The notes beneath the pieces are model-generated. The model saw only the letters and a list, made by a program, of their open reading frames with translations. It had not been told where the DNA came from and made no database searches. DNA of 7,212 nucleotides from an uncultured bacterium. GTDB lineage: Bacteria > Planctomycetota > Planctomycetia > Pirellulales > UBA1268. The translations under genes were made by a program, and so were the position numbers. Location: contig CALGAS010000492.1 of assembly GCA_937959175.1 (NCBI GenBank), forward strand, positions 1-7,212, given 5' to 3'. Below, one piece after another: positions 1 through 5,466 of the stretch; positions within the stretch are counted from its first letter, which is position 1; every line of letters starts with the position of its first letter.

Positions 1-159
1 CTGCGGCCCGTTCATGATGTCGGCCTTGCGGGCCAGGTCGCAGTCAACATCCGCCCTGGCCGCGGTCGACGCGGCTGCAGCAACCATCACCAGGCTCAGA
101 AAAACCGCCCGGGCGACCAGCTGCCGCCAGCCGTTCCGCGTTGTCCCGCTTCTCATCAT
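1..159 (-). CDS. N-terminal fragment of a secreted protein of unknown function (runs off left edge)
   Basis: Read on the minus strand from position 159, an open frame continues without a stop to the edge of the window (53 codons). It begins M-M-R-S-G-T-T-R-N-G-W-R-Q, passes through a hydrophobic stretch (VFLSLVMVAAAAS), reaches a likely signal-peptidase site (STAARA-DV), and enters a mature part starting DVDCDLARKADIMNGPQ. This is a classical Sec signal peptide, so the product is probably exported. Two in-frame ATGs lie side by side (159 and 156). An AGGAG motif at 166-170 sits 6 nt before the first, and using that start gives a 4-base ATGA overlap with the stop of the preceding gene. The overlap suggests translational coupling with the SnoaL-like gene. 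I do not recognise the family from the visible part. Confidence 0.7.
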   Translation of the reverse strand, partial: MMRSGTTRNGWRQLVARAVFLSLVMVAAAASTAARADVDCDLARKADIMNGPQ

Positions 160-1157
160 TTTGTGCTCCTTGCTTTTCGCACCCAGGTGGCCCGGATGGA
201 CGGTTGATCGGATCCCAGCGACGGCCAAACCTTCCGCCAGGTGCAGCGATCGGTGCCATCGAAGGTGTAAATGTTGGTCGAGCTGGCCTGGGTTCCGTCG
301 GGAAGCACCGATGCCCCCCGGACGATCCACGAACGACCGTCGCGAAACCAGGTTGCCTCGGCCCGGCTGCCGTCGGTGGAAAAGCTCCAGGAGCGGATCC
401 GCCCAACGGCCGGATCCCAGCCAATCCGCTGCTGCAGCTGAACGACCGGCTCGCCGCTGTCCGCCGGCGGGGTGAGCCGGGCCTCGCGGATCAGAAACGT
501 CCGCGCCGGATCCCAGCGGACGGTCATCTCCATCGAACTGGTACCCTCCGTATCAACGCCCTCGTCGGGCACGAGCTCCCAGTCGCCCACCATCCAGTCG
601 AGATCGTCGAGCGACGAGGCATCGGCGACGACCGGCCGCTCCGACTCCCGGACCCCGGCGAGCTTCCAGACATCGCCCTGCCGAACCCAAATCGCCGTGA
701 ACGAGCCGGCCAGCGGCCGGCTCAGCCCGGGGACGCTGGCCTCGCACCGGCCGTCCTCCAGGGCGACGTCGGGCGTGATGAACCGCAGACGCGTTTCGCC
801 CGCTGCCGCGACCGACCGCTGCTCGGCGGCTGGCTGGCCTCCGGCCTCCGCCAGGTCGCCGGCTGGCACGACGCCGCCGAAGCCGTCCACGAGGTCGCCA
901 TCGGTCGTCCAGGCCGCCCGGATCGCCGCCGCATCGCCCCGAGCCAACGCCTCTCGATAGGCGGCCGCCGCAGATCGGATCGCGGCTTCGTCTGCGGCCC
1001 GATCGGGAGCGGGCGGCTGCCCGGCAGCCCGGCCGGCCGGCAGCATCGCCGCCAGCAGTAATGCCAGATACATGGTAAGGCAGGCCCCGGCGGTGACTCC
1101 GCCGATCCCCGCGGCTCGGAGCCCGAGCCCTGGCCGGCCATCGTACGCGCTGCTCAT
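156..1157 (-). CDS. Secreted SnoaL-like/DUF4440-type protein with C-terminal beta-barrel-like domain
   Basis: 333 aa. A charged N-terminus of about 25 residues is followed by a hydrophobic core (MYLALLLAAMLP) and a probable signal-peptidase site near residues 44-47, so the protein is likely exported. Residues about 54-175 (DEAAIRSAAAAYREALARGD through FTAIWVRQGDVWKLAGVRES) have the alpha+beta pattern of SnoaL-like/DUF4440 (SgcJ/EcaC, NTF2-fold) proteins: an N-terminal helix with a GD turn, then strands ending in W-K-L. From about residue 190 a second domain starts (LDWMVGDWELV) with many W/R-rich strands (RIGWDPAVGRIRSWSF, TWFRDGRSWIV), like small lipocalin-like or DUF1579-type barrels. Substrate and activity are unknown; NTF2-fold proteins may be enzymes or binding domains. 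The ATG at 1157 is chosen because GAGGA precedes it; the upstream in-frame ATG at 1262 has no such signal and would put 35 extra residues before the signal peptide. Its stop overlaps the start of the next minus-strand gene. Confidence 0.82.
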   Translation of the reverse strand: MSSAYDGRPGLGLRAAGIGGVTAGACLTMYLALLLAAMLPAGRAAGQPPAPDRAADEAAIRSAAAAYREALARGDAAAIRAAWTTDGDLVDGFGGVVPAGDLAEAGGQPAAEQRSVAAAGETRLRFITPDVALEDGRCEASVPGLSRPLAGSFTAIWVRQGDVWKLAGVRESERPVVADASSLDDLDWMVGDWELVPDEGVDTEGTSSMEMTVRWDPARTFLIREARLTPPADSGEPVVQLQQRIGWDPAVGRIRSWSFSTDGSRAEATWFRDGRSWIVRGASVLPDGTQASSTNIYTFDGTDRCTWRKVWPSLGSDQPSIRATWVRKARSTK

Positions 1158-1330
1158 TTCGTGTCTTCCTCGCCGCAGTTTGAGGTGGTCCGGGCACGGC
1201 AGTTGCGTGACCGCCGAAGGAGCATCGAAGCGTAGCCAGGCTAAGGGTGCGTTCGCAACCACCCCTTTTTATGCGGATGACCGGATCGCGATCGACAACC
1301 ATCCCGGCTGACACATCGCGTCATCCCCGG

Positions 1331-1367
1331 GCAATCGTCGGACGAAACTGCTTGCTCCCGGCGGGTG
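1331..1367 (+). repeat. Dispersed repeat, copy A (left of toxin-antitoxin pair)
   Basis: A 37-bp sequence matching 2235-2271 in direct orientation with 5 mismatches (32/37) and no gap; its core is GAAACTGCTTGCTC. Weaker similarity continues upstream (CCATC then GACAC then ATCC, with short gaps), so the element may be about 70-80 bp. The two copies bracket the toxin-antitoxin genes. Confidence 0.75.
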
Positions 1368-1401
1368 GTGAAGCTCGCCGCCACCGCGCGGCGTCCCATC
1401 C

Positions 1402-1422
1402 TGATGAGTCCATCACTCGTCA
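1402..1422 (+). other. Small hairpin upstream of the antitoxin gene
   Basis: TGATGAGT (1402-1409) pairs with ACTCGTCA (1415-1422) across a 5-nt loop: eight pairs, one of them a G-T wobble. No T-run follows, so it is not a standard terminator. It may be part of the toxin-antitoxin control region; this is inference from position. Confidence 0.35.
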
Positions 1423-1432
1423 TCCTCAAGAA

Positions 1433-1463
1433 GGTGACCGATCGCGGCAGCGATCCGGTGACC
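1433..1463 (+). promoter_or_regulatory. Imperfect inverted repeat, possible operator of the toxin-antitoxin operon
   Basis: GGTGACCGATCGC (1433-1445) and GCGATCCGGTGACC (1450-1463) form an almost complete inverted repeat around GGCA, with one mismatch and one bulged base. It ends 53 bp before the antitoxin ATG. Toxin-antitoxin operons are usually repressed by the antitoxin binding palindromes near the promoter, and the antitoxin here appears to have a ribbon-helix-helix domain. The operator role is inferred from position and symmetry only. Confidence 0.4.
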
Positions 1464-1516
1464 ATGAGGACTTCATTTCCGTTGCTAGCGTCATGCTCAT
1501 TTGGTAGATTTTTGGC

Positions 1517-1768
1517 ATGAAAGCCACTACCATCAAGATCGACGGCGAACTCTTGACCGAGATCGAGCGGGCGAAGCCGCCGGGTCTGAGCGTGACCGCC
1601 TACGTCCGCACCGTGCTGCGGAAAAACCTCGAGCAACACAAGATCCGCGAGGCGGCGGTCGCCTATCGCTCCTTCGTCGAGTCACACCCGGAGGAGCGGG
1701 AGTGGCTGGAGGAGTGGGAACGGGCCGACTTGGCGACCACTCCGACTGAAAAGCGGGGTGCTCCATGA
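1517..1768 (+). CDS. MazE-like antitoxin, probable ribbon-helix-helix type
   Basis: 83 aa. Residues 1-40 (MKATTIKIDGELLTEIERAK, then LSVTAYVRTVLRKNLEQ) fit a ribbon-helix-helix DNA-binding fold: a short beta strand TTIKID, helix ELLTEIERAK, then a second helix beginning SVTAYVRTVL. The C-terminal half is acidic and aromatic (YRSFVESHPEEREWLEEWERADL), as in the disordered toxin-neutralising tails of MazE-type antitoxins. It overlaps the toxin start by four bases (ATGA at 1765-1768), the usual antitoxin-first order with translational coupling. No strong Shine-Dalgarno is visible before the ATG (only GGTAG about 12 nt upstream). It probably represses its own operon through a nearby palindrome. 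The assignment rests on fold pattern, size and the adjacent toxin. Confidence 0.8.
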   Translation: MKATTIKIDGELLTEIERAKPPGLSVTAYVRTVLRKNLEQHKIREAAVAYRSFVESHPEEREWLEEWERADLATTPTEKRGAP

Positions 1769-2088
1769 GACGTGGCGGCATCTGCTGGGTGAATCTCGGC
1801 CCCACGCAGCCCCCGGAGTTCGGCAAGACCCGCCCCGCTCTGGTCATTTCGAACTCCATTCAAAACGAAATCCTCGACAGCGTGGTCGTGATTCCGCTGT
1901 CGACCTCCCCCGGGGAGATCTGGCCGCTGCGGCTGCAGGTCCCTGGCTTCCCGGCGAGAGACTCGTTCGCCGTGCTGCCCGGCCTCAGGCAGGTCGCCAA
2001 GCAACGGCTGGGCGAGTTCATCGCGGTCGCCCCAGCCGACTGGATGCCGCGGCTGGACGAGGCCCTCACGCTCTACCTCGGGGAATGA
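1765..2088 (+). CDS. MazF/PemK-family endoribonuclease toxin
   Basis: 107 aa, a normal length for the family. MazF toxins cleave mRNA at short sequence motifs and arrest growth when the labile antitoxin is lost. Visible family hallmarks are the N-terminal RRGGICWVNLGP strand, the KTRPALVISN segment containing the conserved catalytic arginine, the VVVIPLSTS strand where MazF carries its catalytic Thr/Ser, and the C-terminal RDSFAVLPGLRQVAKQRLG block followed by a helix (LDEALTLYLG). The first motif reads R-G-G instead of the common R-G-D/E, and LPG replaces the usual LEQ before the conserved arginine, so activity could be altered. The gene begins inside the antitoxin stop. A GC-rich hairpin follows the stop directly. 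MazF family membership is secure; cleavage specificity cannot be read from the sequence. Confidence 0.9.
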   Translation: MRRGGICWVNLGPTQPPEFGKTRPALVISNSIQNEILDSVVVIPLSTSPGEIWPLRLQVPGFPARDSFAVLPGLRQVAKQRLGEFIAVAPADWMPRLDEALTLYLGE

Positions 2089-2092
2089 GCAG

Positions 2093-2108
2093 CCGGCGGC
2101 CACGCCGG
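2093..2108 (+). terminator. GC-rich hairpin just after the toxin gene, weak terminator candidate
   Basis: CCGGCG (2093-2098) and CGCCGG (2103-2108) form a perfect 6-bp stem with a 4-nt loop, starting 5 nt after the toxin stop. There is no T-tract, so it may protect the mRNA end or slow polymerase rather than act as a standard intrinsic terminator. Confidence 0.35.
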
Positions 2109-2234
2109 GAAGATGTCGCGGTCAAAAGTGAGCTCGCACGACGTCCCGGGGGGTGTGGCAGCCAGGGCCGCTCCGCTCATCAAGAGATCGGTGGTCACAT
2201 CCATCGACACGCTTGTGATCCGTTGCTCGTGGCT

Positions 2235-2271
2235 GCGATCGTCGCAGGAAACTGCTTGCTCGGGGCGGGTG
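2235..2271 (+). repeat. Dispersed repeat, copy B (right of toxin-antitoxin pair)
   Basis: Direct partner of copy A at 1331-1367 (32/37 identical). This copy begins inside a short perfect palindrome, CTGCGA-TCG-TCGCAG (2233-2247), which is not intact in copy A. The segment TCGCAGGAAACTGC resembles the last visible unit of the right-hand 22-bp array (TCGCAGGAACTGCGA at 7197-7211). The spacer around it (2109-2357) has no recognisable gene. Confidence 0.72.
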
Positions 2272-2357
2272 ACGGGCCTAGCCTGAAGCGGTGAACTCCA
2301 GAGGCCGGATTCGCCCGCCGGCCCCGTATTGGTCACACGCCCGTGGAGGACCTTCGC

Positions 2358-3404
2358 ATGACGACGCCCGGCTCCCCGTCGCTCGATGCTCCCGTCAGTC
2401 TTTCGCCGAGGCGGACCTATCTGATCCCCTGCCACTGGCAGGCCGGCGCCCAGATGGTGGGCAGGCCGATCGAGGAGCTGCTGGTGGCGGCCGGGCTGCC
2501 CGAGGCCTGGGCTGAAAAGCAGCACCTCTACCTGACCGATGAACAGTGCCGCCGCCTCTGGGAGGTCTTCGCGGATCTGATCGGTCCCTGGGAGCTGGTC
2601 CGGAAGTCGGTCGCTGCCATGGAGTACCAGCTCAAAACGCCCTACCTCGCGGGGCTCTCCAGTCGTGATCTCCGCAGCGGCCTCGAACGCTTCAGCCTGT
2701 GCAAGCAGCTCTGCTGCCCGATGCGGTGCGACCTCGAGCCGCATCCCGGCGGAGCGACGCTCTCGATCAGCGGCGTCTCACAACTCCCCGGCTCGATGCT
2801 GGTCGGCGAGTTGGCGGCGATCCTGGTGATGGCCCGCAAGGGCACCGGCGATGCGGTCGTGCCGCTGCTTGTCGAGTGCCCCGACGCGGCCGAGGTTCCC
2901 GCCGAACTGGTCGATGAGCTCTTCGGGGTGGCCCTGCGGAGCGGCCCGGCGACTCGGATCGGCTTTCGCACCGCCGACCTCGAGCGGCCGATGCGGTCCT
3001 TCAATCCCTTCACGCTGCAGATGGTGGAGCAGTTCTACGAGCGGGAACTGGCCGAGGCCGCCTCCACCCTCCTCAAGGACGTCACCGAGGCCCTCCAGCG
3101 GCTCCTGCCCGACGGCCGCTCGAAGATCACCGACGTCGCCGACGCCCTCGGCATGTCATCCCGCAGCCTGCAGCGAGACCTGCAGGCGGCTGGCACCAGC
3201 TTCCGGGAGGTGCTGACGGCCACCCGCGAGCAGCTGGCCAGGCACTACCTCGGCACCACCGGCCATTCGCCCGTCGAGGTCGCCATTCTGCTGGGCTACA
3301 GCGAGGTCGCCACCTTTTCCCGGGCCTTTCGCCAATGGACGGGCACCTCGCCGGCTGCCTTCGCGGCCCAGGCGGGCCCCCATCTGCGTGTCGCCGCCGG
3401 CTGA
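2358..3404 (+). CDS. AraC-family transcriptional regulator
   Basis: 348 aa from the ATG at 2358. This start is chosen over the in-frame GTG at 2343 because GGAGGA (2345-2350) lies 7 nt before it and would be inside the gene if GTG were used. The N-terminal ~200 residues (RRTYLIPCHWQAGAQMVG onward) resemble the AraC-type effector-binding domain found in OruR/ArgR-like regulators (Pfam Arabinose_bd type). The C-terminal part, from about residue 257, is a full double helix-turn-helix: ITDVADALGMSSRSLQRDLQ, a linker helix, then the signature SPVEVAILLGYSEVATFSRAFRQWTGTSPAAF. It should bind DNA as an activator or repressor in response to a small ligand that cannot be guessed here. It lies 147 bp upstream of the sigma54 activator on the same strand, separated by a structured spacer, so the two may be co-regulated but are not tightly coupled. 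Confidence 0.92.
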   Translation: MTTPGSPSLDAPVSLSPRRTYLIPCHWQAGAQMVGRPIEELLVAAGLPEAWAEKQHLYLTDEQCRRLWEVFADLIGPWELVRKSVAAMEYQLKTPYLAGLSSRDLRSGLERFSLCKQLCCPMRCDLEPHPGGATLSISGVSQLPGSMLVGELAAILVMARKGTGDAVVPLLVECPDAAEVPAELVDELFGVALRSGPATRIGFRTADLERPMRSFNPFTLQMVEQFYERELAEAASTLLKDVTEALQRLLPDGRSKITDVADALGMSSRSLQRDLQAAGTSFREVLTATREQLARHYLGTTGHSPVEVAILLGYSEVATFSRAFRQWTGTSPAAFAAQAGPHLRVAAG

Positions 3405-3424
3405 AGCGACGATTGGCCATTCCC

Positions 3425-3474
3425 GCCAGCGGTTTTGGCGGTCTTTGCCAAAGACAGCGGCGGGCATCGCTGGC
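3425..3474 (+). promoter_or_regulatory. Nested inverted repeats between the AraC gene and the sigma54 activator gene
   Basis: Outer arms GCCAGCG (3425-3431) and CGCTGGC (3468-3474) are perfect 7-bp complements. Between them lie perfect inner arms TTTGGC (3434-3439) and GCCAAA (3447-3452). The right outer arm overlaps the -24 element of the sigma54-like promoter. The structure could be a transcript-end hairpin for the AraC gene (no T-run) or a protein-binding site controlling the promoter; the overlap favours the second. Confidence 0.45.
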
Positions 3475-3485
3475 ATGCTCATTGC
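3471..3485 (+). promoter_or_regulatory. Putative sigma54 (-24/-12) promoter of the activator gene
   Basis: TGGCATG-CTCA-TTGC fits the sigma54 pattern TGGCAYG-N4-TTGC with the obligatory GG-N10-GC spacing. It lies 66 bp upstream of the chosen ATG at 3552, giving a predicted start of transcription near 3497 and a leader of about 55 nt. It deviates from the full consensus at the first base of the 4-nt spacer and at the base after TTGC. The gene it would serve encodes a sigma54 activator, so autoregulation is possible. Confidence 0.6.
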
Positions 3486-3551
3486 CGCGTTAGGCCCTGT
3501 CGACACGCCTCCCGGCCCGACGACTCACCCTCCGCAAGAGCCTCTCGTTCT

Positions 3552-4736
3552 ATGCCACTCGCCGCAGCCAGGATGTTTTCAGCCGGGGGCCACCGCTGGC
3601 TGCGGCTGCCCGCGGCGTCTACCGCCTGTCGGCACCTCGAGATCTCGATCCGCCGGCTGGCCCAGGTCGGCTCCACGACGCTGATCACCGGCGAAACCGG
3701 CTCCGGCAAGGGCGAGGTCGCCCGGGCGATCCATGCCGCCGGGCCCCGCCGCGAAGCGGCGTTCGTGCCCGTTAACTGCGGCGGGCTGCCCGCCTCGCTC
3801 GCCGAGAGCCAGCTCTTCGGCCACGAGCGAGGCTCCTTTACCGGCGCCAGCGGTGCCACCCGGGGAGCGTTTCGCGCCGCTGATGGCGGCGTGCTCTTTC
3901 TCGACGAGATCGCCGAACTCCCCCTCGAGCTGCAGCCGATACTCCTGGATGTGCTCGAGCGGCGGGAGGTGACGCCCGTCGGCTCGACCCGCCAGGTGCC
4001 GATCGACGTGCATGTGATCGCGGCGACCAACCGCAACCTCCAGACCGAGGTCGCGGAGGGGCGGTTCCGGGAAGACCTGCTGTTCCGCCTGACGACCGTC
4101 GCGCTCGAGGTTCCCCCGCTCCGCGATCGGCCCGACGACATCCCCCGCTTCATCGCCCACTTCTCCGCCTACTTTGCCGCCCGCTACGATCAGCCGGCCT
4201 GGGAGCCGCAGCCGGCGACGCTCCGCCGGCTGATCACCTTCCCCTGGCCGGGCAATGTCCGCCAGCTGGCTCAGGCCGTCGAGCGGCACTACATCTTCGG
4301 TGGCGACGAGGAACGCCTGCTTCAGAGCCTGTCCGCCGACAGCGAACCGGCCGCCGCCTGCCCGGGTGATTCCGAGGCCGAGGCCCGGCCGCTGTCTGCG
4401 ACGTCTGATTCTCCCGAGCAGAGCACCCGCAGCGAAGCACTCCGCGATGCCGCAGCCCAGCCGGATGGTTCCGCGGCCCGCCGCGCAACCGTCGCTGCGA
4501 GCCACGCCGACGCCGAGCCCCCGACCTTCAATCTCCGCGAAGTCCGCAACCGCACGGTGAGGGCGGCGATGGCTGCCGCCGGCAACCATTTCGGCAAGGC
4601 CGCAGCGCTTCTTGGTGTGTCGCCCAACACGCTCACCAAACTGGTCGCCGAGGCCTGCCCGGAACTCTCTCGTAAGAAACGTGCTGCCCATTCCAAACGG
4701 CATGCGTTCTCCGTCGCTCCAGCGGTCCCCCGCTAA
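3552..4736 (+). CDS. PspF-like sigma54-dependent transcriptional activator (AAA+ plus Fis-type HTH)
   Basis: 394 aa from the ATG at 3552. It would use ATP hydrolysis to remodel RNA polymerase-sigma54 at -24/-12 promoters. All core elements are visible: Walker A GETGSGKG (47-54), the sigma54-contacting loop GSFTGA (94-99; GAFTGA is the usual form), Walker B VLFLDEIAEL (114-123), arginine-finger region GRFREDLLFRL (170-180), and WPGNVRQL (232-239). A long Ala/Ser/Glu-rich linker of about 75 residues follows, then a Fis-type HTH from about residue 327 (LREVRNRTVRAAM, then GNHFGKAAALLGVSPNTLTKL). There is no receiver, GAF or PAS domain ahead of the AAA+ module, so control must come from a partner protein or from expression level. 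The frame extends upstream to a TTG at 3435, but that segment is Arg/His-rich, has no domain, and would overlap the predicted promoter; the Shine-Dalgarno for 3552 is weak (AAGAG about 12 nt away), so the start is tentative. The stop overlaps that of the converging PEP-CTERM gene. Confidence 0.93.
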   Translation: MPLAAARMFSAGGHRWLRLPAASTACRHLEISIRRLAQVGSTTLITGETGSGKGEVARAIHAAGPRREAAFVPVNCGGLPASLAESQLFGHERGSFTGASGATRGAFRAADGGVLFLDEIAELPLELQPILLDVLERREVTPVGSTRQVPIDVHVIAATNRNLQTEVAEGRFREDLLFRLTTVALEVPPLRDRPDDIPRFIAHFSAYFAARYDQPAWEPQPATLRRLITFPWPGNVRQLAQAVERHYIFGGDEERLLQSLSADSEPAAACPGDSEAEARPLSATSDSPEQSTRSEALRDAAAQPDGSAARRATVAASHADAEPPTFNLREVRNRTVRAAMAAAGNHFGKAAALLGVSPNTLTKLVAEACPELSRKKRAAHSKRHAFSVAPAVPR

Positions 4737-5341
4737 GCACGCGCCGCGACGCTCTGCGATCCCTTCCGCCGCCGCCGCACGAAGCCCAGCCCCGCGGCCA
4801 GACAGCTGGCGGCGAGCATACTGACAGTCGCCGGCTCCGGGACGGCAACCGTGTAGTTGATCGTCCCGCCCGCGCTCGTAAAACTGCCGGAGTCACCGGG
4901 CGTGAGCCCGAGATCGGTGATGCTCGTATTGTTAAAAGTCAGCGAGCCCGAGAAGGGCGTGCCGGCGGTGTAATCTGCCGCCGCGTAGAGGAATCCAGGC
5001 GACTGGGTGCTGAATCCAAAGGCGTCTCCAGTAAATGAATCGGCGGTGGTAACCTCGGTTGGCCAAGCACCTCCTGTGGCCTTGGTGGTTCCCGCACCGC
5101 TCCAGAATCGCTCTTCCGCCGCGCCAAGCGCCTGAAACCCGTTTGCGTTCACCGAAATGTTGTTCAGGTTGAGCTGACCAGTCGTGGTCCAGGAGGTCCA
5201 CGCACCCGAGTAGCTGGCCACGACGTCAGACCCCTGCTGCTCGAAGTCGAGCGTCACGTCGGCTTGGACGCTGGTGGATGAGATCGCCGCCGCAACTACG
5301 AGGGCGGAGAGGCAACCGGTAAGACGGGCGATGGACTTCAT
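4733..5341 (-). CDS. PEP-CTERM sorting domain-containing secreted protein 1
   Basis: 202 aa. The N-terminus MKSIARLTGCLSALVVAAAISSTSVQA-DV is a clear Sec signal peptide. The mature part is Gly/Ser/Thr/Asn-rich (DVTLDFEQQGSDVVASYSG onward), probably an extracellular beta-rich domain of unknown role. The C-terminus has the tripartite sorting signal VPEPAT, a hydrophobic helix (MLAASCLAAGLGFV) and a basic cluster RRRRK, recognised by exosortases that cleave near PEP and deliver the protein to the outer surface or matrix. ATG 5341 is preceded by AAGGA at 7-nt spacing; the in-frame ATG at 5362 lacks a ribosome site. A sigma54 promoter lies 126 bp upstream at 5467-5483, and an array of palindromes beyond it. 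The gene converges on the sigma54 activator with a 4-bp overlap of stop codons. No exosortase is visible in the window. Confidence 0.9.
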   Translation of the reverse strand: MKSIARLTGCLSALVVAAAISSTSVQADVTLDFEQQGSDVVASYSGAWTSWTTTGQLNLNNISVNANGFQALGAAEERFWSGAGTTKATGGAWPTEVTTADSFTGDAFGFSTQSPGFLYAAADYTAGTPFSGSLTFNNTSITDLGLTPGDSGSFTSAGGTINYTVAVPEPATVSMLAASCLAAGLGFVRRRRKGSQSVAARA

Positions 5342-5417
5342 GAAACGATCCTTGAGGTTCATTGGGGGCGGAAGGGAGGCATGGGGAAGGAATCGACCGA
5401 CCTCAACGACCATTCAC

Positions 5418-5431
5418 GTGCCCGAAGGCAC
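5418..5431 (-). other. UUCG tetraloop hairpin in the leader of PEP-CTERM gene 1
   Basis: On the minus strand GTGCC-TTCG-GGCAC forms a 5-bp stem capped by a C(UUCG)G tetraloop, a very stable RNA hairpin. It falls about 25 nt after the predicted sigma54 transcription start and about 77 nt before the ATG. A perfect 12-bp palindrome CACCGGCCGGTG (5429-5440) overlaps it, so alternative folds are possible. Nothing equivalent was seen in the leader of the second PEP-CTERM gene. Confidence 0.45.
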
Positions 5432-5466
5432 CGGCCGGTGAGGGAACGTCGGTCAACTGAAAGCGA

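Larger units (their letters stand above)
1158..1516. other. Divergent intergenic region between the SnoaL-like gene and the toxin-antitoxin pair
   Basis: 359 bp without a convincing gene; open frames here carry no recognisable protein. It must hold the promoters of both divergent transcription units, but I see no confident -35/-10 pair. It contains one copy of a dispersed repeat (1331-1367) and two hairpin-forming inverted repeats close to the antitoxin start (1402-1422 and 1433-1463), listed separately. Confidence 0.6.

Noticed and set aside
141..1061. Plus-strand open frame (306 codons) opposite the SnoaL-like gene
   Set aside because: Composition is Pro/Arg/Gly-rich shadow sequence; the minus frame has a signal peptide, two domain-like regions and a Shine-Dalgarno.
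1331..2271. Insertion sequence or composite transposon around the toxin-antitoxin genes
   Set aside because: There is no transposase, no terminal inverted repeat pair and no visible target-site duplication; only short direct repeats are present.
2303..2323. GGCCGG/CCGGCC inverted repeat upstream of the AraC gene as an operator
   Set aside because: Six-base GC-only arms are expected often by chance in DNA of this composition, and nothing else supports a role.
2073..2744. Minus-strand open frame spanning repeat copy B and the AraC start
   Set aside because: Its similarity to another minus-strand frame at 1241-1639 is limited to the shared DNA repeat; it also runs antisense into the well-supported AraC gene.
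3435..3551. N-terminal extension of the sigma54 activator from the TTG at 3435
   Set aside because: The extra residues are Arg/His/Pro-rich with no domain, the start has no ribosome site, and the extension would run through the predicted promoter.
3579..4703. Long minus-strand open frame (374 codons) antisense to the sigma54 activator
   Set aside because: It is a high-GC shadow: the plus-strand frame carries every expected AAA+ motif in order, while the minus frame shows no domain.
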